IMG/VR virus record: IMGVR_UViG_3300008266_000038
Location: 1 to 64,000 of that record
Source: a virus
DNA: 64,000 bases
Strand: one strand, 5' to 3'
The position numbers were made by a program, and so were the translations under genes. A model generated the notes under the pieces. That model saw only the letters and a program-made list of their open reading frames with translations. It had not been told where the DNA came from and did not search any database. This document shows positions 22,288 through 31,544 of the stretch, piece after piece (the first letter of the stretch is position 1; each line of letters starts with the position of its first letter).

Positions 22288-23574
22288 ATGACAAAGATTA
22301 GCAATCAAAGAGCGTATATTCCTGATGAGGAAATAAATGGGTTAGACTATTTACCTGGAACTGATTTTGACCAAGCATTAAAAACGGTTAATTTCAGAGT
22401 TCAGGATTTAGGCACACATTACAACCAAGTAAACGGAGTAAGGAACTTTGATTATAATTTTTATCAACACGTTGGACCGACCGCAAAACCTGTTGATGGG
22501 TACTTTTACTCAAATTCCAACGAGCAAGACCCAAACAATATAACTCATTTCATATTTTCAAAGAAAACCGCAAGACTAAAAGATACTACTAATTTTTTTG
22601 AAAGTATTGCTACTGAAAATCCATTTGATTTAATTATTGCTCAGAAAGTAGATATTAATACTATTTTCTTTTTTAGAATAGATTCTATTGAAACTTTCAG
22701 TAGTTATTACAAACTAAATGTTTCAGAAGTATTTTTCCCAAATGGTAAAGAATTATCATACACTTTAAGTAATGCAGTATTTAATCTAAAATCAGAAGGA
22801 ATTTCTATTCATAACCAATTAAATGGTTTAAACGATGGGGATTATATTCATTTGACACAAGCTGAAAAAGATAGATTAGACAATTTACCTGAAAGTGTAC
22901 CAACTAAAACTTCTGAGTTAATTAACGATGGATCTGACGAAACTTCTACTTATGTAGAAGCCGATGAGTTAAGTCTTGTTGCTTTTTCAAACAACTACAA
23001 TGATTTAGACAACGTACCACTTATACCAGTTGTATCAACATTAATCAAGGAAGAATTTATTTTCTCAGGAAGCCAAACTTTTACATTAGCTAATAACTAT
23101 GCTCAAGTATATTCAGTTGAAGTACAAGGACAAGGAGCTTTATCTACAAGTCAATATACTTTAGTTCCTCTAAATCAAGTCACAATTAATGATACTTTAG
23201 ACACAGGAGATTATGTAGTGATTATGTATTCAGATGCTTCAGCAGGGGTAGTACCATATTATACACAGGCTCAAGTTGATGTGTTTTTAGCTTTAAAAGA
23301 AAATAAGTTAAAACCACCTACTAAAATTAATTCAAATTATACCATATTAAGTACAGATGAAATTATTATATGTGAAACGAATAGTTTTAATGTAACACTA
23401 CCTACTGCTGTAACAAATAATGGTAGAAAAATAACAGTTACAAGTCTATCAACAGGAATTATTACATTAGTTCCTTTTGGGGCAGAAACAATACAAGGAG
23501 AAACAACACAATTAATTTATGAAAACGAAACCTTTGATTTATTTTCAGATGGTATAAATTGGATAGTAATATGA
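22288..23574 (+). CDS. Tail fibre/adhesin-type structural protein
   Basis: A 428-residue protein. Its first ~25 residues (MTKISNQRAYIPDEEINGLDY) resemble the start of the 665-residue protein at 28694, suggesting a shared virion-anchoring segment. Further on it has YIHLTQAEKDRLDNLP, typical of tail-fibre proteins, then PTKTSELINDGSDE and a C-terminal beta-rich domain with ITVTSLSTGIITLVPFG that resembles fibre tips of other phages. It overlaps the next gene by 4 bases. Receptor binding is the likely role. Confidence 0.75.
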   Translation: MTKISNQRAYIPDEEINGLDYLPGTDFDQALKTVNFRVQDLGTHYNQVNGVRNFDYNFYQHVGPTAKPVDGYFYSNSNEQDPNNITHFIFSKKTARLKDTTNFFESIATENPFDLIIAQKVDINTIFFFRIDSIETFSSYYKLNVSEVFFPNGKELSYTLSNAVFNLKSEGISIHNQLNGLNDGDYIHLTQAEKDRLDNLPESVPTKTSELINDGSDETSTYVEADELSLVAFSNNYNDLDNVPLIPVVSTLIKEEFIFSGSQTFTLANNYAQVYSVEVQGQGALSTSQYTLVPLNQVTINDTLDTGDYVVIMYSDASAGVVPYYTQAQVDVFLALKENKLKPPTKINSNYTILSTDEIIICETNSFNVTLPTAVTNNGRKITVTSLSTGIITLVPFGAETIQGETTQLIYENETFDLFSDGINWIVI

Positions 23575-24755
23575 GTAATTTAAGAACAGTAGATGTGTCA
23601 AGAAATGAATTAGGCTACGATGCGTGGGGGCGTAATAAAGTTGTGCTTGACAAGTCTTTATTTCATGGAATGTTTACTTTTAATGTACCTGTAAGTAAAT
23701 GGGAAGAAAAAATTAACGGAGTAATTCAAACCACTTTTGTAAATGCTACTTCTGAAAACGGAGAATTGCATTTAGTGTCAGGTGCAACATTCAATGATTT
23801 TACAACATTAAGAAGTTTTAGAAACCCACGCTACCAACCAAACAGAGGTCATTTATATTCATCTTCTATATTTTTACCAAATGTTAATCATTTAGGTAGT
23901 AGAAGATTTGGAGACTTTACAAGTGAGAGTGGGGCTTTTTTTGAATTAGAAAGCGGTACTTTATACGCTGTTATAAGAACTACTATAAATGCAGTCACAA
24001 GTGATGACAGATATTTAATTAATACAACAGGAATAGACTTATCAAAAGGAAATATTTTTGATATTCAAAGACAATGGCGTGGAGTTGGAAATTATAAGTT
24101 TTTCATTAATGAAAAAGAGGTTAAAAAGATTTCTTATTTAGGAACGAAAACAAATCTAACAATGTTTAATCCTGCAAATCCCGTAGCATTTGAGTGTGAG
24201 AATTTAGGGAACAACGTTAAGATTATTTGCGGTTGTGTAGATGTAACAAGCGAGGGAGGAGATTCAAATGGTAAAACTTACGGAAGCATAGGTGTCGAAA
24301 ACACAACTGGAGAGGTTTCTTTGACAGGGTATAATGTTCCTGCAATAGCCGTAAGAAGTAAATTAACAGTAGGTGGGTTAATTAACACAAGAGATACTAT
24401 AGCATTATTAGCGAGTGCTTATAGTGACCAAAAAAGTATTTTAAGGGTTTGGGCAACAAGAGATTTTACAGCAATCACACCTAATTCACAGAGTTGGACT
24501 GATTTTGGTGATGGACATTTAGAATATATTATAAATAGTGGTATTGCTGGACAAATGACTTTTAATACCGCAAAAGCTAATTTAATTTTTACTTGTCGTG
24601 TTAATATTGATGAAACATACTCAACAAGTGCTTTATTTGAAGGTAGAACTGAAATTATAAAAAGTCCTGGCGATATGTTTATTTTTACATTACATAGAGA
24701 AAATGGTGGACTACATTCAGGAGGGGTTACTTATGAATTTGCAGAAGAAATTTAA
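23571..24755 (+). CDS. Tail-associated structural protein (394 aa)
   Basis: ATG 23571, overlapping the previous stop (ATGA), is preferred over TTG 23559. The stretch FRNPRYQPNRGHLYSSSIFL followed by GAFFELESGTLYAVIRT matches a domain I remember from many environmental phage structural proteins, and the whole protein is rich in beta-forming and Asn/Thr residues. It is probably a fibre or baseplate-like component. Exact role unknown. Confidence 0.7.
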   Translation: MSNLRTVDVSRNELGYDAWGRNKVVLDKSLFHGMFTFNVPVSKWEEKINGVIQTTFVNATSENGELHLVSGATFNDFTTLRSFRNPRYQPNRGHLYSSSIFLPNVNHLGSRRFGDFTSESGAFFELESGTLYAVIRTTINAVTSDDRYLINTTGIDLSKGNIFDIQRQWRGVGNYKFFINEKEVKKISYLGTKTNLTMFNPANPVAFECENLGNNVKIICGCVDVTSEGGDSNGKTYGSIGVENTTGEVSLTGYNVPAIAVRSKLTVGGLINTRDTIALLASAYSDQKSILRVWATRDFTAITPNSQSWTDFGDGHLEYIINSGIAGQMTFNTAKANLIFTCRVNIDETYSTSALFEGRTEIIKSPGDMFIFTLHRENGGLHSGGVTYEFAEEI

Positions 24756-24766
24756 AATATAAAATT

Positions 24767-25051
24767 ATGATAATTACAGCGAACACGAAAGGAATAACAA
24801 TAGATGTTACAGGAAATGCAGAATTAACAGCATTGTATCAATCAAGAAAGGTATCTGTATTTACACATAATATTGATGTCTTTGTAATTAAAAACGATTC
24901 AGTAATTGGAGAATGTTTATTTATTTCTGATTTTGACCATCATGAATATTGTATAAATCAAACAAATGTAACGTCTATAAATGGTGTTAGTGTTTTTGCA
25001 AACGTAGATACAGTATTTAACGCTATTAATAACGCTTTATTAGGAGTATAA
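24767..25051 (+). CDS. Hypothetical small tail-region protein (94 aa)
   Basis: A beta-rich protein (MIITANTKGITIDVTGNAEL) of unknown family between two fibre genes. The stop shares a base with the next start (TAATG). It may be an assembly chaperone or small fibre component. Confidence 0.6.
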   Translation: MIITANTKGITIDVTGNAELTALYQSRKVSVFTHNIDVFVIKNDSVIGECLFISDFDHHEYCINQTNVTSINGVSVFANVDTVFNAINNALLGV

Positions 25052-26322
25052 TGGAAAGTACTAAAAAAATAAAGAAAGGTCAAATAGAAGATTTTATATC
25101 TGATTCTACACAAACTGCTTTAGACAACAAACTCGACATCGATACAACACCTTTATCAGTATATGCAACTGATTCTTTAGGAAATCAGGAAATGAAATTG
25201 TTAAGTGATTTTGCAACAATTTTGCCAAATGCAATAGGAGATATTTATAATAAAAATAGTTGGGCTAATACTTCTGATTTTACAACTTTTGGAGATGCAA
25301 CTGTTTCTTTAAGTGGTTCTTATATTAATATTGGAAGTGCAACAAATGGAAGTTTTAATAATTATATAAAATTTTCAAGAGTTACAAACTTGAATAAATA
25401 CAGAATAACTATTGAGTTTAAGATTATAAACGCTCCAAGTTCTACGAGTTTTGGACTTGGTTTAGGTTTACGTTCTGCAAATTCTATTCCAGCTAATGTA
25501 TATCAATATGTTGCAAGAATAGGTCTACCAAGTACGGCAAATGGTAAAAGAATTTATATAGATGCAGGCTCTACAACGTACACAAATAGATTTTCAAGTG
25601 CAACAGATTTTTCATTTGCTTTGAATGATATTATACGTTTAACAGTTGAACAAGATTTAAATGTAGTTACTTGTACATACTTAAATTTAACAACAGGTAA
25701 CGCACAAGTAGGTAGTTATAGTTTTCCTATTTCAACAGCACCAATTTTGCCAAACACAGGAAATTTTGTTATTCATATGTTAGGCGGAACTTATGAAATG
25801 AGAAAGCTAAAAATAGAAAGTAAAGATTATGAAAATGCCAAACTAATTTGCGTTGGAGATTCTAAAACAGTTGGTTATTTCGCTGATTCTTTTGCTGGTG
25901 CTTTTAGTCATCAGTTAATTAACTATTCAAGGGGCGTAAGTGTAAACGCTGGTGGGAACGATAAAACTGCTGAAGTTCTTTTAAAAATACCTGAATTAAT
26001 TGCTTTAAAACCTAAAAGAATACTCTTAAATATTGGTTCAAACGATAAAAGAAACAGCGTTACTTTTGCAACGTGGCAAGCTAATTACGATAGTATAGTT
26101 TCTCAATTAGAAACCGCAGGCATCGAAGTATATCATTTATTACAATTAAACGAAAGCGTTTTAACATTTACAGATTACAATTCACATATTACAAGTACAT
26201 ACGATTCAAGTAAAATTATAGATGCTGGTGTTATTTCTTTAAATGCTGACGGAATACATCCAAATCAACAAGCAATGAATCATATTTTTTATACTATATT
26301 ATCAAAAATAAAATTAGATTAA
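25051..26322 (+). CDS. Second tail SGNH/GDSL hydrolase protein
   Basis: A 423-residue protein with an N-terminal linker (KKGQIEDFISDSTQTALDNK, a fibre-type motif), a concanavalin-like beta-sandwich at ~65-255 and a C-terminal SGNH hydrolase. The hydrolase has VGDSKTVGY (~268, nucleophile Ser), SVNAGGNDKT, LNIGSNDKR (~328) and DGIHPN (~400, catalytic Asp and His). With the protein at 20598 this gives the virion two different esterase-bearing fibres, as expected for a phage that meets variably acylated capsular polysaccharides. Confidence 0.85.
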   Translation: MESTKKIKKGQIEDFISDSTQTALDNKLDIDTTPLSVYATDSLGNQEMKLLSDFATILPNAIGDIYNKNSWANTSDFTTFGDATVSLSGSYINIGSATNGSFNNYIKFSRVTNLNKYRITIEFKIINAPSSTSFGLGLGLRSANSIPANVYQYVARIGLPSTANGKRIYIDAGSTTYTNRFSSATDFSFALNDIIRLTVEQDLNVVTCTYLNLTTGNAQVGSYSFPISTAPILPNTGNFVIHMLGGTYEMRKLKIESKDYENAKLICVGDSKTVGYFADSFAGAFSHQLINYSRGVSVNAGGNDKTAEVLLKIPELIALKPKRILLNIGSNDKRNSVTFATWQANYDSIVSQLETAGIEVYHLLQLNESVLTFTDYNSHITSTYDSSKIIDAGVISLNADGIHPNQQAMNHIFYTILSKIKLD

Positions 26323-26371
26323 TATAATGATTTCAACATTTTGCAAAACAGCCTTAATAACATTTTAAATT

Positions 26372-26629
26372 ATGATTAAAATATTAGAAGACACATTAAA
26401 ATCTCCAAATGGTAAGTGGAGTAGAAAAAGTTTAACAATGTTTAGTGCATGGATAGCAGCATTACTATCTGGACTTTTCATTCATGTTTCAGATTACTTT
26501 TTACCAAAAGAGATAAATCCATACGCTATTCAAGTATTCTATGGATTTTTAATGTTAGCAGGAGGAACAACAGCGATGACTGTTTACGAAAAGTTAAAAA
26601 CAAATATTAACCAAAAAATAGAAGAGTAA
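26372..26629 (+). CDS. Holin-like membrane protein
   Basis: An 85-residue protein with two transmembrane segments (about residues 22-40 and 53-72), an N-terminal cytoplasmic stretch and a charged tail (KLKTNINQKIEE). It is the first gene of a lysis-type cluster that includes the endolysin at 27417, which supports a holin or pinholin role. Its stop shares a base with the next start (TAATG). Confidence 0.6.
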   Translation: MIKILEDTLKSPNGKWSRKSLTMFSAWIAALLSGLFIHVSDYFLPKEINPYAIQVFYGFLMLAGGTTAMTVYEKLKTNINQKIEE

Positions 26630-26760
26630 TGAGCAATAAAATGATTCAGGTTGAAAAAGAACCTACAGAAGAGCAATTAAAAGTAATAGAGCAAGTAATT
26701 GTTATGTTAGATGAAGCTGAATTAGAATTAATCGGTACAAGACCTAAAGATAGAAAGTGA
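26629..26760 (+). CDS. Small acidic protein in the lysis cluster (43 aa)
   Basis: An ATG-to-TGA frame, MSNKMIQVEKEPTEEQLKV..., coding for an acidic helical peptide. Both ends overlap neighbouring genes (TAATG at the start, GTGA at the end), which strongly supports its reality. Possibly a regulator or antiholin; not recognised. Confidence 0.55.
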   Translation: MSNKMIQVEKEPTEEQLKVIEQVIVMLDEAELELIGTRPKDRK

Positions 26761-27074
26761 TAAAAATATTATACATAGCAGTAGTAGTAAGTATTATTAC
26801 TTATAGTTTTTGGGAAATTATTCCAATAGATTATTTTTTCTATTACGGAAATTCTCTATTTATTTTTTTGCTATGTTCTTATATTTTCTTTACGGATAAA
26901 AAAAGTGTGATAAAATTCGTATTATTTTCTTTATCTTTGAATAATTTATTTGATGAAATAACAAACAAGGCTGACAAGCTTTATTTTAGCGAAATATTAA
27001 CAGGCGTTGCAATACTTTTATTCGCCTTTTATAAGAATTATTACAATGATAGAAAAAGAACCGAACTTAATTGA
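26757..27074 (+). CDS. Membrane protein in the lysis cluster (105 aa)
   Basis: It starts with GTG overlapping the previous stop (GTGA). Two or three hydrophobic segments (ILYIAVVVSIITYSF, SLFIFLLCSYIFF and ILTGVAILLFAFY) make it an integral membrane protein. It overlaps the next gene by 29 bases. It could be an antiholin or second holin. Confidence 0.6.
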   Translation: MIKILYIAVVVSIITYSFWEIIPIDYFFYYGNSLFIFLLCSYIFFTDKKSVIKFVLFSLSLNNLFDEITNKADKLYFSEILTGVAILLFAFYKNYYNDRKRTELN

Positions 27075-27411
27075 AGAACTTTATAGTTTTTTCTTCAAAA
27101 TTTTTATTCCGGCTTTCATAGCTATATCGATTAAGATAGCAACACAAGTAAAAAAGGAAAAGATGACGTTTACAAGAGTAGTTTTAAGTTTTGTTGTAGG
27201 AATTGGATGTGCGTATTTCGTATATCCGTTTGTGGAGAATCAAACAGAGAGTAGATATATTCCTTTGTTAGTTGGAATGGTTTCTATTTCAGGAGAAAAA
27301 ATAGCTGAGTACATTATTTACAAATGGAATATAGATAATTTTGTTGGAGTTATTTTTGATTCTATGTTGAATGCAATCGTTCAGATATTCAAACCGAATA
27401 GTAAAAATTAA
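27046..27411 (+). CDS. Holin-family-like membrane protein (121 aa)
   Basis: ATG 27046 (MIEKEPNLIEELYSFFF) is chosen over TTG 27007. Three hydrophobic segments around residues 15-35, 45-65 and 75-90 and a basic tail ending immediately before the endolysin gene fit a class I holin. This is the best holin candidate of the three membrane proteins because of its position. Confidence 0.6.
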   Translation: MIEKEPNLIEELYSFFFKIFIPAFIAISIKIATQVKKEKMTFTRVVLSFVVGIGCAYFVYPFVENQTESRYIPLLVGMVSISGEKIAEYIIYKWNIDNFVGVIFDSMLNAIVQIFKPNSKN

Positions 27412-27416
27412 ATGAT

Positions 27417-27950
27417 ATGATACACCAAAAACAATATCAATGGTTAGCAAACGAAAACTCACCAAAAGTTATAGCCGAAGCGGTAAAGCTTTATGGAACA
27501 AAAGAAATTGTTGGGAAACAACATTCAAAAGAGATATTATCTTGGGCTAAAGAACTTGGTTTAGAAAAAACTTATACCAATGATGAAATTCCTTGGTGTG
27601 GTTTATTTACAGCTATCGTAGTAAAAAGAGCAGAATTTGACGTTGTTAAAAGTCCTTTATGGGCTAGAGATTGGTTAAATTTTGGAACACAGCAAAAAAA
27701 CGCAATGCTTGGTGATGTATTAGTTTTCACAAGACCTGGCGGTGGTGGTCATGTTGGTTTTTATGTTGGTGAAGATGACTCATGTTATCATGTACTTGGT
27801 GGAAATCAATCAAATATGGTTAATACTACAAGAATTTTAAAATCACGCTGTATTGGAATTAGAAGATGTGATTGGAAAGTATCACAACCTAAAAACGTAA
27901 GAGTAATTAAATTAGCATCAACCGGAAGCGTTTCCACAAACGAAGCATAA
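27417..27950 (+). CDS. Endolysin, cysteine/histidine peptidase (TIGR02594-like)
   Basis: A 177-residue peptidoglycan hydrolase. The N terminus (PKVIAEAVKLYGTKEIVGKQ) and EIPWCGLFTAIVVKRA with the nucleophilic Cys at ~60, then GGGGHVGFYVGED with the catalytic His at ~117, and VLGGNQSNMV with Asn at ~133, match NlpC/P60-CHAP-type phage and prophage lysins. It has no signal peptide, so it depends on the holin-like proteins encoded just upstream. The last ~25 residues are an unstructured tail. Confidence 0.9.
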   Translation: MIHQKQYQWLANENSPKVIAEAVKLYGTKEIVGKQHSKEILSWAKELGLEKTYTNDEIPWCGLFTAIVVKRAEFDVVKSPLWARDWLNFGTQQKNAMLGDVLVFTRPGGGGHVGFYVGEDDSCYHVLGGNQSNMVNTTRILKSRCIGIRRCDWKVSQPKNVRVIKLASTGSVSTNEA

Positions 27951-28691
27951 ATGGAATTTCAAATCGACACATATCAAACTAAAAAATGGCTACAAAAGTA
28001 TTTACCTTATGTAGTCATAGTTGTTTTAATACTATTACTTTTAGTGAAATGTAATGGTACAGAAAAACTTGAAGCAGAAAAAGCAGTTTTAGAATATAAA
28101 ATCAAAGAATCTGAATCTAAAATTTCTGAAAAACTAAAACAAAACGATTCTATTCAGAAAAGCATTTCTAAATACAAAGATACTATTGCATTTTTAGATA
28201 TTCAAAATCAGAAAAAACAAACTGAAATTGAAAAATTAGAAAAACAAAGACGTGAAAGTTCATCAAAAGTTTCACAATACACTGATGACCAATTAGTAAA
28301 ATTCTACATAGACAGATACAAAGCAAACAATCAAGTATTTAAAACTACAAATGGTATTGAATTGTACAAGCCTGTCACAAAACAAATTGCTTTAGATTTA
28401 ACTGACTACGATTATGTTGATAAACTACTTATAGAAACAACCGATATGCTTGCTACTGAAAAAACATCAGGCATTTTTAAAGACTCGGTAATAAATAGTT
28501 TAGAAGTTAAAGAAAAAAATCTTAATTTTGTTGTGAAAGAAAATGGTAAAATCATTGACAATCAAGATGAAATAATCAAAAATCAAGAAAAGTCCTTGAC
28601 CAAAGAAAAAAGAAAAAACAAACTATACAAATTTGCTCTTCCAATTAGTATTTTAGCAGGAATGGCGACAGGAGTATTAATAACGAAATAG
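27951..28691 (+). CDS. Spanin-like protein with two membrane segments
   Basis: A 246-residue protein directly after the endolysin. Residues ~19-38 are a transmembrane helix followed by KCNGTEKLEAEKAV, a long coiled coil (~40-105) and a middle domain. The end has a second hydrophobic segment (KFALPISILAGMATGVLITK). Position and coiled coil fit an Rz-like spanin that disrupts the outer membrane after peptidoglycan loss. The C-terminal helix would make it a single-protein spanin-like bridge, but inner-membrane return is equally possible. Confidence 0.6.
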   Translation: MEFQIDTYQTKKWLQKYLPYVVIVVLILLLLVKCNGTEKLEAEKAVLEYKIKESESKISEKLKQNDSIQKSISKYKDTIAFLDIQNQKKQTEIEKLEKQRRESSSKVSQYTDDQLVKFYIDRYKANNQVFKTTNGIELYKPVTKQIALDLTDYDYVDKLLIETTDMLATEKTSGIFKDSVINSLEVKEKNLNFVVKENGKIIDNQDEIIKNQEKSLTKEKRKNKLYKFALPISILAGMATGVLITK

Positions 28692-28693
28692 CT

Positions 28694-30691
28694 ATGACTA
28701 AGATTAAAAACACCAATGCTTATCCTTTTGACGTAACAATATCTGATTTAGATTATGTTATTGGTTCTGATGGCGATAATTTAGGTAAAATTACTCGTAA
28801 TTACAATATTGGTGATTTACGAAGATATATTAATTCTGGACTTTCACCCGAAGTTGGTGGGACACTAAAAGTTTCAGAGGTTACATATAATGGTGTTTTA
28901 ACATCTCCAAGCGAAGTAGCTAATGCTTTAGATCCAAATTACGAAGTGCTACAATATCACGTAGTTATTTTTTCTGTAAACGGAAACAAATACATCTTAA
29001 AAGAACAAGATATTATTTTAGGAGTTTCAGGTACAGAAGTTACTGATGAAGATTTTATTTTAATAATCGGATTCACTAAATTGGGTGATGGAACAAATGT
29101 GTTAAAAGGATATAACACAAGTACCGGATTACAAGAATTGTATTCTATCAAAAGTACTGGTAATAATATTTCTATTGTATCAGAAAATATTGTAATTGAC
29201 CCAAAAGAAGGTATTAATTTAGGAGAAGGTCAAGCTATTTACAAAGGTTTAAATTCAGGCACAAAAGTACACGAGTTTTATAACTTAAAGTCTAGCACAT
29301 TAAACATTTCTTTAAATGGAAGTGATGTGTTATTAGATACTCCAGAAACATCAACTATTCCCGCATTATATGTAAACAACAATTACGTTCCAACTGAAGA
29401 AGAATTTTTAGCAGGTAACACAAAAGGAGAAGGTACTTTAGCTAAACCATTTACAGACACAGTTACGGCTTATACAGATGGTGTCCCAACAATAACAGCA
29501 AATACAGCTATACAAAATGCTTTGGATGCTTATGTGGGTTCTGGAACAAAACTAAGTCCTGAAAGAGTAGGAGAACAAATTGTAATACAAAGAAATAATA
29601 ATGGTTATACTTTTGTTGGGGATTTTAATTACTCAAGATTAAATATAAAACTTGAGGAAAATGTATTATCCACCACTAGCGGTTATATTATTGACATGGA
29701 AACTATATTATCATTCAATCAAACAACGGATAGTGTTTCTGTAACTATTGACGAAAATAAAGTACTACAGATACAAGGTAACGGATTTAAAAACAATGGG
29801 AATATAGATGCAACAAATAATTTGGTAACAGGTAAAGTTATAAATACATTTGGATTAGGTTATATCTTTAGTACGAATACAGACATTACAAAATATATTT
29901 TAAACGCAGACGTATCAGAAACAGGAAATAATAATGATGGAAGTTTATTTTTTGATATTAAATGTAATATAAGAGCTGTATATCAAGGCATCTATAAAGT
30001 AGGAGGTAACGCTAGAATCGATGTTTATGGTGTATTACAATCAGGTGATTTAGGAACAGCTGTAAACACATCTATTAAGGCTTTTCATCAAATAGGTGGT
30101 CAAGTAAGAATATTTAATAGTGCAACAATAAGTGTAGGTGGAGTTACTAGAACAAATGCTTTTACTTTTGAACCAAATACATTATATAGCACTATTTTTT
30201 CAATAAACGGAGCGTCTTTAGGATGTTCTGCAACTACATTGTTTAATAAGCTAAATAATGAGAATGTAGGTTTTACAGCAATTAATATAAATGCAGGAAC
30301 TAGCTTAACTGTAACAAATATTTTCGATAGCACAAATTTATGGTCTATAAATTTTAGAAACAATGTGTTTTCTTCAGGGGTAATAGATTTTACAAAAGTA
30401 GATTTAACACAAGGAAATAATATTTCTTCAATAAATACTATTGGTAATAATATTATTCAAAGTTTAGTAGTTTACACAAGTAAGTCAGCAGCAAAAACAG
30501 CAGGGCTTCCTGTAAATTCTATTTTCTTAAAAAGAGTAACTGTTAATGCTGTAGATTTAGTAGCAGGAGTTGAGTATAAAATAGCCACATCTGGTTCTCC
30601 AAGTTTAGGTACTGTAGGCGATTTCATAACAGCTACAGGTTCAGAAACAGGAACAGGAACAGCATATTTAGAAACAATTGAAATTTTATAA
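28694..30691 (+). CDS. Tail adhesin / beta-helix fibre protein
   Basis: A 665-residue protein. The N-terminal ~65 residues (AYPFDVTISDLDYVIGSD) form a putative virion-attachment module also found in outline at 22288. Residues ~250-560 are rich in Asn, Ile, Gly, Thr and Val with short repeating strands, as in parallel beta-helix adhesins or tailspikes. The C-terminal ~80 residues (VNAVDLVAGVEYKI ... GTGTAYLETIEIL) look like a knob domain. Probable receptor-binding protein. Separated from the other fibre genes by the lysis cassette. Confidence 0.75.
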   Translation: MTKIKNTNAYPFDVTISDLDYVIGSDGDNLGKITRNYNIGDLRRYINSGLSPEVGGTLKVSEVTYNGVLTSPSEVANALDPNYEVLQYHVVIFSVNGNKYILKEQDIILGVSGTEVTDEDFILIIGFTKLGDGTNVLKGYNTSTGLQELYSIKSTGNNISIVSENIVIDPKEGINLGEGQAIYKGLNSGTKVHEFYNLKSSTLNISLNGSDVLLDTPETSTIPALYVNNNYVPTEEEFLAGNTKGEGTLAKPFTDTVTAYTDGVPTITANTAIQNALDAYVGSGTKLSPERVGEQIVIQRNNNGYTFVGDFNYSRLNIKLEENVLSTTSGYIIDMETILSFNQTTDSVSVTIDENKVLQIQGNGFKNNGNIDATNNLVTGKVINTFGLGYIFSTNTDITKYILNADVSETGNNNDGSLFFDIKCNIRAVYQGIYKVGGNARIDVYGVLQSGDLGTAVNTSIKAFHQIGGQVRIFNSATISVGGVTRTNAFTFEPNTLYSTIFSINGASLGCSATTLFNKLNNENVGFTAININAGTSLTVTNIFDSTNLWSINFRNNVFSSGVIDFTKVDLTQGNNISSINTIGNNIIQSLVVYTSKSAAKTAGLPVNSIFLKRVTVNAVDLVAGVEYKIATSGSPSLGTVGDFITATGSETGTGTAYLETIEIL

Positions 30692-30692
30692 A

Positions 30693-30965
30693 ATGTCAAG
30701 CGAAAACGAAATTAGAAAAGTATCAGTTGCAAGAGCTATACTTATAGAAAACGAAGATGGCACAACAACTGAAAAGTCGTTAAATCTCATCGTAGGAGTA
30801 GAACATACAATCTACATAGATAACCAAAGAATAAAAAGAAGAATCTGTAATATTGAGGAAACTGAAAACCATGTACTAATTTATTTAGAAGATGGTTCCG
30901 CAAGTCAATTATGGAAAAAACTTCCGAAAAACGATCAAACATCAATTGAATACAAAATAGATTAA
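30693..30965 (+). CDS. Hypothetical protein (90 aa)
   Basis: ATG 30693 (MSSENEIRKVSVARAIL) is preferred over an in-frame start inside the previous gene. A soluble beta-rich protein, conserved-looking but not recognised. It starts right after the adhesin stop and precedes the GroES-like gene by 5 bases. Confidence 0.6.
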   Translation: MSSENEIRKVSVARAILIENEDGTTTEKSLNLIVGVEHTIYIDNQRIKRRICNIEETENHVLIYLEDGSASQLWKKLPKNDQTSIEYKID

Positions 30966-30970
30966 ATCTT

Positions 30971-31537
30971 ATGCAATTAACTTCACCATTTAAAATAGGA
31001 ATTATACCAAAAGAAGGACAACAATATGTCAATGAATTAAAAGTAGGTAATACTGAATTGGTAGTAAATACTTCTATTGAAGATGCAGTTGACGTACAAA
31101 GAATAGGAACTGTAATTTCTTTGCCATTTCATTATCAAGGCGAACTAAAAGTAGGTGACGATGTAGTTATTCATCACAACGTATTTCGAATTACTTATAA
31201 CGACAAAGGTATTCCAATGCAGTCCGACTTTCATTTTAAAGATGAAATATTCTTTATTCCAGAAGATTTGATTTATATGTATATCCGAGATGGTAGAATC
31301 AACGCATATAATGATAATGTTTTTGTAGAGCCGATTAATTATGAAGATTATTGGGAAGGACCAAAACTTTTAGAAAGACAAGGAGTTGTAAAATTCACTA
31401 ATGAAAAGTTGTCAAATATTGGAGTTCTTGAAAACACTAAGATACATTTCAGAAAATTCTGCGAGTATTCATTTCATATTTTTGGAATGCATTTGTATAA
31501 AATGAAAAATGATAGAATTTTAGCAATACTTGAATAG
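30971..31537 (+). CDS. Protein with two GroES-like halves (188 aa)
   Basis: Residues ~40-110 (RIGTVISLPFHYQG, ELKVGDDVVIHHNVF, then EIFFIPEDLIYMYI) and ~115-188 (DNVFVEPI, QGVVKFTN, LENTKIHFRKF, MKNDRILAIL) both read like the GroES chain: a turn after G-V/T-V, 'vGD.V.F' and a final 'DI.A.' strand. If right, this is a tandem GroES-fold protein in the late region, distinct from the canonical GroES at 18644. It could act as a capsid-folding co-chaperonin in the manner of T4 gp31, or as a structural protein using the fold. The similarity is my reading and is not confirmed. Confidence 0.5.
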   Translation: MQLTSPFKIGIIPKEGQQYVNELKVGNTELVVNTSIEDAVDVQRIGTVISLPFHYQGELKVGDDVVIHHNVFRITYNDKGIPMQSDFHFKDEIFFIPEDLIYMYIRDGRINAYNDNVFVEPINYEDYWEGPKLLERQGVVKFTNEKLSNIGVLENTKIHFRKFCEYSFHIFGMHLYKMKNDRILAILE

Positions 31538-31544
31538 TTTTTAT

